A stretch of DNA of 64,000 nucleotides from JBKCHH01 sp046302855. Its GTDB lineage: Bacteria; Pseudomonadota; Alphaproteobacteria; Rickettsiales; UBA8987. Shown in pieces: positions 8,068 through 17,120 of the stretch (position 1 is the stretch's first letter; every line of letters starts with the position of its first letter). The notes under the pieces are model-generated. The model ran no database searches. It was not told the origin of the DNA and was given only the letters and a program-made list of their open reading frames with translations. The DNA lies in contig JBKCHH010000005.1 of NCBI GenBank assembly GCA_046302855.1, positions 1 through 64,000 on the forward strand. The letters are read 5' to 3'. Position numbers and translations under genes: made by a program.

Positions 8068-9327
8068 ATGACCTTCAATTACAAAAAACACCTCCATCAC
8101 CTTTGGTTACCATATAGTAATGGGGTTGATGAGCCGATTTTGCAACCTATCAAAAGGGCAAGGGGCGTGCATTTAACCAATTATAAGAATGAGAAGATAA
8201 TTGATGGCATTTCTTCTTGGTGGTGTGTATCGCACGGGCATAACCATCCACACATTGTTAAGGCTATAAAAAGCCAGCTAAAAGATTTTTCGCACATTAT
8301 GTTTGGCAACCTTGCCCATAAGCCGGCTTATCTTTTGGCAGAAAAATTAATAGGGCTAATTGGTAGTGGTATTAAGAGAGTATTTTATAGTGATTCCGGC
8401 TCAGTAGCGGTAGAAGTGGCGTTGAAGATGGCGGTGCAGTATTATACTAATCAAGGCTTTGTTAACAAAACAAAATTCATTCATTTTGAAAATGGCTATC
8501 ATGGGGAAACCCTTGGCGCAATGAGCGTATCACAAGGTTTTGGTAATTTTCAAACTAGCCTTGGCAATTTTGTTCCGCAAAACTTTTGTTTAAAAATTCC
8601 AAATTCAGATAAAGATTTTGCTCAGTTTGAAGAATTCTTGCATAAAAACCACGGGCAAATTGCAGGGCTAATTATTGAGCCTTTGGTGCAGGGTGCTGGT
8701 GGTTTTAAATTCCACAGCAAAGAAACTTTAGAAAAAATATTTAGCATCACCAAAAAATACGATATTTTATTTATTCTAGATGAAATTATGGTGGGGTTTT
8801 TAAAGCTGGGCAAAAGCCTGTTTGCTTTTCAGCAAACTAATATTCAGCCAGATATAATATGTTTAAGCAAGGGTTTAACTGGCGGAGCATTGCCCCTTGC
8901 CATTACTGCTGTGAGGGAGGAAATATACAAACAGTTTTCATCAAAAGATGGAGAGAAAACCTTTAATCACGGTGGCACCTTTATGGCAAACCCGCTTGCC
9001 TGTAGCGCCGCCATTGCCTCACTTGAATTGTTTGCAGGGGAGAAAAGAAAAAACCAAGTGGCAAAAATTGAGGAGCAGTTGAAATTAGGGCTGAAGCCCA
9101 ACGCCAAAATCAAAGAAATCCGCATTCAGGGGGCAATTGGCGTTCTGGAGTTAAAAACCAGCAACCCAAAAATAATCCACAAATTAAGGGAAAAGTTCTT
9201 GTATGAACAGCTGGTGCTAATTCGCCCCTTTGCTAATGTTATTTACTTAATGCCTCCATTTATTATAAGGGAAGGGGAACTAGAAAAATTAATCAAAGCC
9301 ATATATAAGGTGCTTGATGAAATCTAA
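8068..9327 (+). CDS. bioA: Adenosylmethionine-8-amino-7-oxononanoate aminotransferase
   Basis: PLP-dependent class III aminotransferase (419 residues) that makes 7,8-diaminopelargonate in biotin synthesis. Evidence: HLWLPYSNG and SSWWCVSHGHNHPHI at the N-terminus (BioA-type substrate-site residues), DSGSVAVEVALKM, DEIMVGF, and the Schiff-base lysine in CLSKGLTGG. No other bio gene is nearby. Its 3' end overlaps gpsA by 11 nt. Confidence 0.9.
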   Translation: MTFNYKKHLHHLWLPYSNGVDEPILQPIKRARGVHLTNYKNEKIIDGISSWWCVSHGHNHPHIVKAIKSQLKDFSHIMFGNLAHKPAYLLAEKLIGLIGSGIKRVFYSDSGSVAVEVALKMAVQYYTNQGFVNKTKFIHFENGYHGETLGAMSVSQGFGNFQTSLGNFVPQNFCLKIPNSDKDFAQFEEFLHKNHGQIAGLIIEPLVQGAGGFKFHSKETLEKIFSITKKYDILFILDEIMVGFLKLGKSLFAFQQTNIQPDIICLSKGLTGGALPLAITAVREEIYKQFSSKDGEKTFNHGGTFMANPLACSAAIASLELFAGEKRKNQVAKIEEQLKLGLKPNAKIKEIRIQGAIGVLELKTSNPKIIHKLREKFLYEQLVLIRPFANVIYLMPPFIIREGELEKLIKAIYKVLDEI

Positions 9328-10261
9328 AAACAAACAAATAGCCATAATTGGTGCTGGGGCTTGGGGAACGGCAATAGCCAATGTAATTTCTAACAATCTT
9401 GAGCAGGTAAAAATTTGGGCATTAGAAAAGCAGGTGGCGGATGAAATTAATCTGCATCACAAAAATAGCCTCTATTTACCAAATATTATTTTAAACAAAA
9501 AAATCATAGCATCTAATATCTTAAAAGAAATAGTTGATAATGTAGATTATATATTTTTAGTAACCCCTTCTAAATTTATAGAAAATCAGGTTATAGAGTT
9601 AAAGTCAATAATTCCACCCAAAACGCCAATAGTAATTTGTAGCAAGGGGATAGATGAAAAAACTGGCGAACTGCCCCACCAAATAATATCAAGGCACTTA
9701 AAAAATCCGCTACTGGTTTTAAGTGGACCATCTTTCGCCAAAGAGGTTGCAAATGGCATCTATACAGAAGTTTGCTTGGCGGGCAGTTCCACAAAAATTG
9801 CTACTGAAATAAAGGGCTATGTTGAGACTAAAAGTTTTAAAGTTAAGGTTACAAAAGATTTAATTGGGGCAGAAGTTGCAGGGGCGATGAAAAATGTAAT
9901 AGCTGTAGCCTGCGGTATTCTAGATGGCAAAGGTGAGGGGCAAAATACAAGGGCGGTTATGATAACCAATGGTTTACAAGAAATGGTTGCAATCACCAAA
10001 AAAATGGGTGGGGCAGAAAAAACCATCTATAACCTTTGCGGAGTGGGTGATTTAGTTTTAACTGCAACCTCCACCACTTCTCGCAACTTTTCTTTCGGCG
10101 TGGAGCTGGGCAGAGGCGGAAAAAAATCCATTATCGAAAAACAAAAAAAATCAGTTGCAGAAGGAGTTTTTTCTTGCTACGGCTTAATGGTATTGTGTAA
10201 AAAAATTAATTATAACTCAAAAATTTGTGAGTTTGTTTATGAATACCTTCAAAAAAATTAG
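9317..10261 (+). CDS. gpsA: Glycerol-3-phosphate dehydrogenase [NAD(P)+]
   Basis: Reduces dihydroxyacetone phosphate to sn-glycerol-3-phosphate for phospholipid synthesis. Rossmann motif IIGAGAWGTAIANV at the N-terminus; LSGPSFAKEV and the catalytic-lysine region EVAGAMKNVIAVACGI are present, as is the GVGDLVLTATSTTSRN segment. The ATG at 9317, just after AAGG, fits better than the TTG 3 nt upstream. It overlaps bioA and the following BON-domain gene, so the three are probably cotranscribed. 314 residues, normal length. Confidence 0.94.
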   Translation: MKSKNKQIAIIGAGAWGTAIANVISNNLEQVKIWALEKQVADEINLHHKNSLYLPNIILNKKIIASNILKEIVDNVDYIFLVTPSKFIENQVIELKSIIPPKTPIVICSKGIDEKTGELPHQIISRHLKNPLLVLSGPSFAKEVANGIYTEVCLAGSSTKIATEIKGYVETKSFKVKVTKDLIGAEVAGAMKNVIAVACGILDGKGEGQNTRAVMITNGLQEMVAITKKMGGAEKTIYNLCGVGDLVLTATSTTSRNFSFGVELGRGGKKSIIEKQKKSVAEGVFSCYGLMVLCKKINYNSKICEFVYEYLQKN

Positions 10262-10856
10262 CCTATTTTTTTCAATATCAATTATTTTAAGTTCTTGCTT
10301 AGCCCTAGCCATTGGCGGTGGGGCAATAGTTGCCACCAATACCATTAAAGAGAAATCTTACGGACAATCTTTAGATGATGCCACCATCAAAACAAAAATC
10401 ACCACAGAGCTAGTAAATAAAATGGGTAAGTACTTCGATATTTATCTGGATGTAAATGAAGGTAATGTGCTTATAACCGGTGCGGTTATAAGTGCCGAAG
10501 ATAGTGCCAATGCAGAAAATATTATAAAAAACACGCCTAATGTGCAAAGAATTTTTAATCGCTTAGAGATAGGCAAAAGCAGAAGTATTGGGCAAAAAAC
10601 TAGCGATAAGCTAACCTCCGCCAATCTTTCCCGCAAGTTTTTGTTTGATGATTCGGTTGATTATATCAATGAGTATATAACCGTGTATAATAATAAGGTT
10701 TATATAATGGGTATTGCTAGAAGTGAGGCGGAACTGAACAAAATCATTGGCATCGCTAAGGCAGAAGACGGGGTGGAAAAGGTTGAAACCTTCGTTAGAA
10801 TTGAATCTGGCTATGTAAAACCGAAGGTGAATAATAAGGTAAATAAGGGTGAGTAG
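10239..10856 (+). CDS. BON-domain outer-membrane lipoprotein (YraP/DolP-like)
   Basis: Starts at the ATG inside the gpsA 3' end (205 residues). The signal peptide ends in the lipobox ILSSC, so it is a predicted lipoprotein. Two BON domains follow: about residues 45-110 (DDATIKTKITTEL ... VLITGAV ... VQRIFNRLE) and about 125-195 (YIMGIARSEAELNKII ... VEKVETFVRI). In Enterobacteria the two-BON lipoprotein DolP supports outer-membrane integrity and the BAM complex; the same role here is inferred. Confidence 0.85.
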   Translation: MNTFKKISLFFSISIILSSCLALAIGGGAIVATNTIKEKSYGQSLDDATIKTKITTELVNKMGKYFDIYLDVNEGNVLITGAVISAEDSANAENIIKNTPNVQRIFNRLEIGKSRSIGQKTSDKLTSANLSRKFLFDDSVDYINEYITVYNNKVYIMGIARSEAELNKIIGIAKAEDGVEKVETFVRIESGYVKPKVNNKVNKGE

Positions 10857-10867
10857 CTGTAGTTCTT

Positions 10868-11356
10868 ATGACCATAATTCTTGGAATAGATCCGGGGCTA
10901 AATAATACTGGGCTTGGGCTAATTGATTTTGATGGCAATAAACTTGCCTTTATAGCCAGCCAAACCATTATCAATAAACATTCCCTTTCCACTAGCGAAA
11001 AGCTAAAAAATTTAAATGAGCAACTAAATTTGTTCATAAGTAAGCACGCAACTAATGAGGTAGCGATTGAAGAAACATTTGTGAATGTAAACCCGCTTAC
11101 CTCCTTAAGCCTAGGGCAGGCAAGGGGGGCAATAATATTAACTATCGTGTTAAATAATTTGCCTATTTTTGAATATTCCTCTACTAAGATAAAAAAATCG
11201 GTAACCTCTTCTGGGCGGGCATCTAAAGAGCAAATTTCTTCTATGATAAAATTTTTTCTCCCAAAGGCAGTTTTTGATTCTGAACATTCAGCTGATGCCT
11301 TAGCTGTAGCCATTTGCCACGCTAATAACTCTAATTTAAGAAAATATGTTCGCTAA
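10868..11356 (+). CDS. ruvC: Holliday junction endodeoxyribonuclease RuvC
   Basis: Resolves Holliday junctions during recombination. The acidic catalytic residues sit in GIDPGLNNTG (first Asp), VAIEETFVN (Glu) and EHSADALAVAICH (C-terminal Asp pair). 162 residues, typical length. It overlaps ruvA by 11 nt, giving a ruvC-ruvA unit; ruvB is not adjacent. Confidence 0.95.
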   Translation: MTIILGIDPGLNNTGLGLIDFDGNKLAFIASQTIINKHSLSTSEKLKNLNEQLNLFISKHATNEVAIEETFVNVNPLTSLSLGQARGAIILTIVLNNLPIFEYSSTKIKKSVTSSGRASKEQISSMIKFFLPKAVFDSEHSADALAVAICHANNSNLRKYVR

Positions 11357-11960
11357 ACTAAACGGCATTGTAGATAGTGTAAAAGATAATGAGCTTATAA
11401 TAGATGTAAATGGCGTGGGCTATGTGCTTTCCTGCTCTATTCTAACCAGTTCAAAGTTGGAGCTTGGCAAGCCAGCCAAGGTTTTTGTTCATACGCAGGT
11501 TAAGGAAGATGCTATTGATTTATTTGCCTTTTTTCAAGAGGAAGAAAAGGAGTGGTTTTTGCTTCTAAACCAAGTAAATGGCGTTAGTGGCAAAACGGCA
11601 ATCAATATACTTTCGCAAATTTCTTTGAGCGAAATTGCCTATTCCATTCAAAATGAAGACAAAAAAATACTGCAAAAAATTTCTGGTATTGGCGAAAAGC
11701 TGGCCGCCAGAATTATTCTGGAGCTAAAAAATAATAAAAAAGTTAAGCTACTACTGGGTAGTATGGGGGCAGAAAGGGTTGATGGCGGCAAGCTAGCTTC
11801 TAACCTAAATTTACAAGAGGTTGAAGTGGCATTAGTATCTTTAGGCTACAAGAAATATGATATAAATCAAGTGCTTAACAATTTAAGTAAAGAGGTAGCA
11901 GATTTTAATAAAATCCCCACTTCGCAACTAATACGCCTTGCCTTGCAGAGGTTGAGGTAG
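11346..11960 (+). CDS. ruvA: Holliday junction branch migration protein RuvA
   Basis: Tetrameric DNA-binding subunit of the RuvAB branch migrator. An N-terminal OB-fold (MFAKLNGIVDSVKDN, VGYVLSC) is followed by helix-hairpin-helix motifs (VNGVSGKTAINIL and ISGIGEKLAARIILELK) and a C-terminal RuvB-contact domain (VEVALVSLGYKKYD). 204 residues. Usually followed by ruvB, but here a convergent aroQ comes next. Confidence 0.95.
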   Translation: MFAKLNGIVDSVKDNELIIDVNGVGYVLSCSILTSSKLELGKPAKVFVHTQVKEDAIDLFAFFQEEEKEWFLLLNQVNGVSGKTAINILSQISLSEIAYSIQNEDKKILQKISGIGEKLAARIILELKNNKKVKLLLGSMGAERVDGGKLASNLNLQEVEVALVSLGYKKYDINQVLNNLSKEVADFNKIPTSQLIRLALQRLR

Positions 11961-11961
11961 G

Positions 11962-12390
11962 TTAAAACTCCGCAATCGCGTGCAGGGCAGAGGTATAAGA
12001 TGAAATTCCAAGCCCACAAATTACACCATTTGCCGCGCGGGATATATAAGAAACCTGCCTAAAGTCTTCTCTTTTAAAAATGTTAGAAATGTGAACCTCA
12101 ATAATTGGTTTTTTAAAGCTAAGTAAAGCGTCCATAATTGCAATTGAGGTGTGGGTGTAGGCCCCTCCATTAATTATAATTCCATCAATTTTGCCAATAG
12201 AATCTTGAATCTTATCTATAATGCCACCTTCACTGTTAGATTGAAAGAAATCAACCTTAAGCCCCAGCTCTTTTCCAACCGATTTGCATTTTTTCTCGAT
12301 ACTTTCTAAAGTAATTGAGCCGTAAATTTCTTTTTCTCTAATATCTAACTTATTTAAGTTAGGGCCGTTGATAATTAGTATGTTTTTCAT
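11962..12390 (-). CDS. aroQ: 3-dehydroquinate dehydratase, type II
   Basis: Dehydrates 3-dehydroquinate in the shikimate pathway. The 142-residue dodecameric type II enzyme is recognisable from IINGPNLNKLDIREKEIYG (containing the catalytic Tyr), SNSEGGIIDKI, INGGAYTHTSIAI and EVHISNIFKREDFR. It ends 1 bp from the convergent ruvA. Monocistronic appearance. Confidence 0.95.
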   Translation of the reverse strand: MKNILIINGPNLNKLDIREKEIYGSITLESIEKKCKSVGKELGLKVDFFQSNSEGGIIDKIQDSIGKIDGIIINGGAYTHTSIAIMDALLSFKKPIIEVHISNIFKREDFRQVSYISRAANGVICGLGISSYTSALHAIAEF

Positions 12391-12436
12391 ATAATAGTTC
12401 TAAAGTGGGAAGAATTATTACACCAAAAAATTGTAA

Positions 12437-13840
12437 ATGTCAAAAAAAGGGATAATATTATTTAGAAATGACCTTAGGCTGTTTGATAATCCAGCTATTT
12501 TTCATGCCGTGAATGAAAATAGCAGGGTTGTATTTTTATATATTTTAGATGAAGATTCAGAAAATAAGTGGCAGATGGGTTCTGCCCAAAAGTGGTGGTT
12601 GCATAATTCTTTAAAGGCACTGGATGAATCTTTAAAACAATATGGGCAAAGGCTAATACTAAAAAAAGGCAATACTGAAAAAATATTAAGAGAGTTAAAA
12701 GATGATGATACAACCATCTATTGGAACAGGGTTTATGAGCCTTATTTTATTAGTAGAGACAACTACTTAAAAGAAACACTCGAAAGCAAATCTTATAATG
12801 CTAGCCTTTTATATGAACCTTTTGAAATAAAAAACGGTAGTGGCGAATATTACAAGGTCTTTACCCATTTTTGGAAGGCGTGCCTTGCTTTAAACAAAAA
12901 GTTTTTCACTTATAAGATTCCACCAATTCCATCTCTACAAGAAAATATAAAATCAGATAGGCTGGAGGATTTTAATCTTCTACCAAAACGCAATTGGGCT
13001 GATGGCTTTGGCGACATTTGGGTGGCGGGTGAAAATGGGGCAATAAAAAAGTTTGATAGGTTTATTGAATTTGGGCTAAATAACTATGATGGCGGAAGAG
13101 ATTTGCCTGCTAAAAACTTTGTCTCCAACCTTTCCCCTCATCTGCATTTTGGCGAAATTTCGCTTAAGTATATGCTGGAAAAGTTGCAAGCCCTTCCCCC
13201 AAGCAACCACATTACCAAATACATTGCTGAGCTTGGTTGGCGAGAATTTTCGTATCACCTGCTTTATAACTTTCCACAACTTCCAGAGCAGAATTTTAGA
13301 AAGGAATTTGATAAGTTCCCTTGGGTTAGCGATGCTAATTTGCTAAAAAAATGGCAAAGGGGTGAAACTGGCTACCCCATAGTAGATGCAGGCATGAAGG
13401 AGTTGTGGCTTACTGGCACTATGCATAATAGGGTGCGGATGATTACCGCCTCTTTCCTAATAAAAGATTTGCTGATTGATTGGAGGGAGGGGGCAAGGTG
13501 GTTTTGGGATTGTTTGCTGGATGCAGATTTGGCTAGCAATTCCGCCTCTTGGCAGTGGGTGGCAGGCAGTGGAGCAGATTCCGCGCCATATTTTCGCATT
13601 TTTAACCCCGTGCTACAGGGTGAAAAAAATGATAGTGATGGCGAATATGTAAAAAAATTCTTACCAGTTTTGGCAAATATTCCTAAAGAATTTATCCACA
13701 AACCTTGGGAAATAGGCGAGACAAGGCTAAAACAATGCGGTGTTATTTTGGGAGAAAATTATCCCCACAGAATAGTTCTGCATCAGCAGGCAAAGGATAG
13801 GGCAATGGCTGGGTATAAGGGGATGAGGGGTTTGCCATGA
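12437..13840 (+). CDS. phrB: Deoxyribodipyrimidine photolyase
   Basis: Light-driven FAD enzyme repairing cyclobutane pyrimidine dimers (467 residues). The N-terminal photolyase domain begins ILFRNDLRLFDNPA. The C-terminal FAD-binding domain contains ELGWREFSYHLL, the VDAGMKELWLTGTMHNRVRM segment, and SASWQWVAGSGADSAPYFRI. It implies exposure to light. A cryptochrome-like role cannot be excluded by sequence alone, but the core motifs match class I CPD photolyases. Confidence 0.93.
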   Translation: MSKKGIILFRNDLRLFDNPAIFHAVNENSRVVFLYILDEDSENKWQMGSAQKWWLHNSLKALDESLKQYGQRLILKKGNTEKILRELKDDDTTIYWNRVYEPYFISRDNYLKETLESKSYNASLLYEPFEIKNGSGEYYKVFTHFWKACLALNKKFFTYKIPPIPSLQENIKSDRLEDFNLLPKRNWADGFGDIWVAGENGAIKKFDRFIEFGLNNYDGGRDLPAKNFVSNLSPHLHFGEISLKYMLEKLQALPPSNHITKYIAELGWREFSYHLLYNFPQLPEQNFRKEFDKFPWVSDANLLKKWQRGETGYPIVDAGMKELWLTGTMHNRVRMITASFLIKDLLIDWREGARWFWDCLLDADLASNSASWQWVAGSGADSAPYFRIFNPVLQGEKNDSDGEYVKKFLPVLANIPKEFIHKPWEIGETRLKQCGVILGENYPHRIVLHQQAKDRAMAGYKGMRGLP

Positions 13841-13975
13841 TTTTTACGCTACTAAAATTTATTCCTTTAAAAATAATTATATGGTGATAGTAATAAATCT
13901 TATGTTGAAATTAATTTTTTATATTATAAAAGCGAAAACTATTTAAAAACTGAACTTAACTAAAAGGTAATAAAA

Positions 13976-14209
13976 ATGAGCGATATAGAATCTAAAGTTA
14001 AAAAAATTGTTGCTGAACACTTAGATACAGACGAAGATAATGTTCGCATTGATTCTAATTTTGTGGACGATTTAGGTGCCGATTCTCTAGATCAAGTAGA
14101 GCTAGTAATGGCTTTTGAAGAAGAATTCGATATTGAAATTCCAGATGATGCCTCCGAAAAAATTCTTACAGTGGGTGATGCTGTAAGGTATATAGAAGCT
14201 AATTCTTAA
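13976..14209 (+). CDS. acpP: Acyl carrier protein
   Basis: A 77-residue acidic carrier for fatty acid synthesis. Phosphopantetheine is attached to the serine in [25 protein letters not shown] precedes the ATG. It lies 11 bp before fabF, the conserved acpP-fabF pair. The 135 bp upstream contains AT-rich promoter-like sequence (TTGAAA about 60 nt before the start). Confidence 0.97.
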   Translation: MSDIESKVKKIVAEHLDTDEDNVRIDSNFVDDLGADSLDQVELVMAFEEEFDIEIPDDASEKILTVGDAVRYIEANS

Positions 14210-14220
14210 ACTAACCATAA

Positions 14221-15489
14221 ATGGTTCATCAATTAAGAAGAGTAGTAGTAACCGGTATTGGGCTTGTTACCCCCTTAGCTTGTGGGGTTGAACATACTTG
14301 GAAAAAGCTAATTGCTGGCGAAAGTGGGGTGGGGAAAATTACCCGTTTTGATGCCTCTAATATCTCTGCTCAAATAGCGGGGGAAGTGCCTTTTGGTGAA
14401 GAAGACTGGCAGTTTAATCCGGAAAGAGCCTTTTCTAAAAAAGATATCAAAAAAAATGACCTCTTCATTCAGTTTGCCATGCATGCTAGTGATGAGGCGA
14501 TTAAAGATTCTGGCTGGTTGCCAGAAAAGGAAGAAGATTTCAAAAGAACCGGCGTTTTAATTGGGGCTGGTATTGGTGGCTTACCCGCCATTGAAGAATG
14601 TTCGCTAATTATGGAGAGGGATGGCTACCGCAGGGTTAGCCCATTTTTTATCCCTTCTGCCTTAATAAATTTAAGTTCAGGGCAGGTTTCTATAAAATAT
14701 GGCTATAGAGGCCCTAACCACTCAGTAGTTACCGCCTGTGCCACAGGCGCACACGCTATTGGTGATGCTGCCAGATTAATTCAATTTGGTGATGCCGATG
14801 TTATGATTGCAGGTTCAAGCGAAGCAACCATTTGCCCAGCTGGCATAGGCGGTTTTGCGGCCGCTAGAGCCCTTTCTACAAAATATAATGATACTCCACA
14901 AAAGGCATCTAGACCTTGGGATGATGCCAGAGACGGCTTCGTAATGGGCGAAGGGGCTGGAATTGTGGTATTAGAAGAATATGAACATGCCAAAAAAAGA
15001 AATGCCAAAATATATGGCGAAGTGGTTGGCTATGGCTTATCTGGCGATGGTTATCATGTAACTGCTCCACACCCTGAAGGTAGGGGTGGGTATGATGCTA
15101 TGTTTAACGCTATGAAACGCTCTGGGCTAAATACTTCCGATGTAGATTACATCAACGCCCACGGCACCTCTACGCCACTTGGTGATATTATAGAGCTAAA
15201 TGCGGTAAAAAAACTATTTGGTGCTAGTTCTTACGATTTGGCAATGTCTTCCACTAAATCTGCCATTGCACACCTGCTAGGTGGGGCTGGTAGCGTGGAG
15301 GCAATCTTTTCAATTCTTGCCATGCGGGATGGTATAATTCCACCCACCTTGAATTTAGATAACCCATCTGAGGGTTGCGATTTAAACCTTGTTCCCCATA
15401 AGGCGCAGGAAAAAAAGGTAAAGGTGGCAATGTCTAACTCCTTTGGCTTTGGTGGCACTAATGTGAGTTTGGTATTTAAGAAGGTTTAG
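14221..15489 (+). CDS. fabF: Beta-ketoacyl-ACP synthase II
   Basis: Condensing enzyme of fatty acid elongation, 422 residues. The Cys-His-His triad is visible: the nucleophile in VVTACATGAHAIG, the first His in NAHGTSTPLGD and the second in KSAIAHLLGGAGSVEA. Located directly after acpP and probably cotranscribed with it. Confidence 0.97.
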   Translation: MVHQLRRVVVTGIGLVTPLACGVEHTWKKLIAGESGVGKITRFDASNISAQIAGEVPFGEEDWQFNPERAFSKKDIKKNDLFIQFAMHASDEAIKDSGWLPEKEEDFKRTGVLIGAGIGGLPAIEECSLIMERDGYRRVSPFFIPSALINLSSGQVSIKYGYRGPNHSVVTACATGAHAIGDAARLIQFGDADVMIAGSSEATICPAGIGGFAAARALSTKYNDTPQKASRPWDDARDGFVMGEGAGIVVLEEYEHAKKRNAKIYGEVVGYGLSGDGYHVTAPHPEGRGGYDAMFNAMKRSGLNTSDVDYINAHGTSTPLGDIIELNAVKKLFGASSYDLAMSSTKSAIAHLLGGAGSVEAIFSILAMRDGIIPPTLNLDNPSEGCDLNLVPHKAQEKKVKVAMSNSFGFGGTNVSLVFKKV

Positions 15490-15509
15490 AGTGGTTTTTG
15501 TGGGGGAAG

Positions 15510-15537
15510 AAAAGTGGGCCCCTTGTAAGGGGACCCA
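15510..15537 (-). terminator. Terminator of the orphan small gene at 15.6-15.8 kb
   Basis: GTGGGTCCCC, loop TTACA, GGGGCCCAC followed by TTTTCTT when read on the minus strand. It lies 25 bp past the small gene stop. In the plus direction (after fabF) the hairpin lacks a T tract, so it mainly serves the minus strand. Confidence 0.75.
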
Positions 15538-15561
15538 CGGTTAGTTCTTCGGTCAGTCGCC

Positions 15562-15804
15562 CTAAAAATTAGGGTTGTTATTGTAGCAGGACGTTAATGA
15601 GAAGGTGCGCCTGCCTCCGAAGAGGGCGGTGTGTAAATTACTTCGGAAAGCTAACATAGCCTTCTTTATAATTTCGTGTTTCTGCTCATCGGGAAAGCTA
15701 CCGATTGGGTCAATACGCCCATTGACGACCACTTCGGTGACATACCAATTTCCATCACTCACATTCCGACTTATCTCAAGGGTGACTTTAACTTTTTCGT
15801 GCAT
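15562..15804 (-). CDS. Orphan small protein, unknown function
   Basis: An 80-residue protein beginning MHEKVKVTLEISRNVSDGNW with no signal peptide or membrane segment; its middle is charged and it ends near FSLTSCYNNNPNF. The strong AAGGAG before the ATG and the private terminator argue that it is real. The stop codon lies inside a CCCTAA...TTAGGG palindrome. Its upstream region is clearly related to that of another orphan gene at 45.1-45.3 kb, although I see no protein similarity between the two. Family not recognised. Confidence 0.6.
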   Translation of the reverse strand: MHEKVKVTLEISRNVSDGNWYVTEVVVNGRIDPIGSFPDEQKHEIIKKAMLAFRSNLHTALFGGRRTFSLTSCYNNNPNF

Positions 15805-15874
15805 GATGCTGTTCTCCTTAGCTAGTGGAAGGAATTAATCAAAAGGGACACCTGCCTCCGAAGGTGTAAAAATG

Positions 15875-15971
15875 GAACAATAGCAGTTTAACAGAGAGAG
15901 AGAGATAGAGTTTTCAATATAAAATATTGATTTCAGATAAGATTTTTTTGAAGTTTTAACCAAATTTTAAC
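15875..15971 (-). promoter_or_regulatory. Shared upstream region with (AG)6 tract and TTAA-N7-TTAAC box
   Basis: About 95 bp before the orphan small gene matches the region before the orphan gene at 45.1 kb. Both contain CAATAGCA, an AG-dinucleotide tract (six units here, five there), TTTCAA/TGTCAA, CAATAxAAAATAxTGAT and AACCAAATTTTAA. The last part includes TTAA-N7-TTAAC at 15956-15971, matching the CtrA consensus. Promoter role is inferred from position; the -35-like TTGAAA reads on the minus strand. Confidence 0.5.
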
Positions 15972-15978
15972 ACTCTCT

Positions 15979-16111
15979 GTCATTGCGAGCGAGAGCTTTG
16001 CTTAGAAAGCGTGGCAATCCACAAAAATGGTTTTTCTTGAAAAAAACGACTGAAATCTAAGCTCTGCCTTGTTTATGGATTGCCTTGTCGCTTCGCTCCT
16101 CGCAATGACGA
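15979..16111. repeat. Dispersed palindromic repeat, family A, copy 2
   Basis: Begins GTCATTGCGAGCGAGAGC and ends CTCCTCGCAATGACGAC, in inverted orientation relative to copy 1, with internal GTGGCAATCCACAAAAATGG and GGATTGCC arms. Intergenic. Confidence 0.88.
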
Positions 16112-16160
16112 CAAAAATAATAACGCCTAAAACTTTATAAAAAATTAATAATGCAGTAGT

Positions 16161-16285
16161 CTTTAATTGCTATTGAATCGAAGTAAAAAACAATCCATAA
16201 ACAAGATAGAACTTGGGCGTAAGGTATTTTTTCAAGAAAAAACATTGTTGTGGATTGCTTCACCAAAAATGGCTCGCAATAACCT
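16161..16285. repeat. Decayed family A repeat
   Basis: Retains AACAATCCATAAACAAG, TTTTCAAGAAAAAACATTG and GTGGATTGC, but the terminal arms are degraded (TTTAATTGC and CTCGCAATAAC). It lies only 50 bp from copy 2 and just beyond the stop of the acidic lipoprotein gene. Confidence 0.65.
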
Positions 16286-16299
16286 GATAATAGCAGCTA

Positions 16300-17040
16300 T
16301 TAATCCTCATCTCCTTCAGAATCATCATCTTCGCTATCTTCGTCTGATTTCTTTTTGGATTTTTTATCGCCATCTTTACAGGCAACTTGCAACCCATTAT
16401 TTTCAGTTGGGCAGTTAGAAACCTTTAGTTCTTTTTTAGCTTCAACAGGAGCCGGTTTTGCTATAGAAGACTTGATTATAGCAGGGGTTAGCTTTTTGCT
16501 CTCACCAGTAAAGCCTTTGAAGAACTTTTCAGTTGTTTTAACATTGCTTTTTACCCTTATGTTTAAACTACCATTATCTTCTTTATTGCTAAAGGCGTGA
16601 ACGAACATATCTTTAGTTTTGTAATCTTCTGGTTTCCAATCTAGCACAATATCGCCAAAATAGTTCACTTGACCCTTTTTAGCAACAAAGCTGTAGCCTT
16701 CTATGGTTTTGTTTCTTTCTAAGTGTTTAATAGAATAGCCCTTGCCAGCTAAATTACAGTGAATTTTAGTGAAATCCACATTGCCAGCCGGAGATTCTAT
16801 AATCACATAATTATTTTTGGTTTTATAAACATTTACTTCGCCAGCGGTGCTAGTAAAGGTATAGTCGCAACCGTTTTTGAATTCAGTTCCGTTAGATGTA
16901 AAATCTTTAAAGTTAGTAGTTATTTTTCCAACTGAAACCACTTTGTTTTTTGGTGTTTGTGATAAATTGTATTTATCAATTTTAGAGCTAGAGCAGGCAG
17001 TGAATAAAAATAGAGATAAAACCAATATTAAAAAACGCAT
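16300..17040 (-). CDS. Hypothetical lipoprotein with acidic C-terminal tail
   Basis: A 246-residue protein. The signal peptide ends in LFLFTAC, a good lipobox, so it is a predicted lipoprotein. Residues about 25-175 look like a beta-rich globular domain of unrecognised family. The last 25 residues are a Lys/Asp/Glu/Ser run ending DDDSEGDED, which may bind cations or act as a spacer. No adjacent partner gene. Function unknown. Confidence 0.65.
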   Translation of the reverse strand: MRFLILVLSLFLFTACSSSKIDKYNLSQTPKNKVVSVGKITTNFKDFTSNGTEFKNGCDYTFTSTAGEVNVYKTKNNYVIIESPAGNVDFTKIHCNLAGKGYSIKHLERNKTIEGYSFVAKKGQVNYFGDIVLDWKPEDYKTKDMFVHAFSNKEDNGSLNIRVKSNVKTTEKFFKGFTGESKKLTPAIIKSSIAKPAPVEAKKELKVSNCPTENNGLQVACKDGDKKSKKKSDEDSEDDDSEGDED

Positions 17041-17120
17041 AAATTTTTCCTAAAGTAAGTTGTTAATTGTATTGCCTAATAAGCCTTTTGTTTGTAATTG
17101 CAAGCACTAAAGCTATTGAT

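Noticed and set aside
16167..16418. Open frame of 83 codons on the plus strand
   Set aside because: It reads through a decayed repeat and antisense to the lipoprotein gene.
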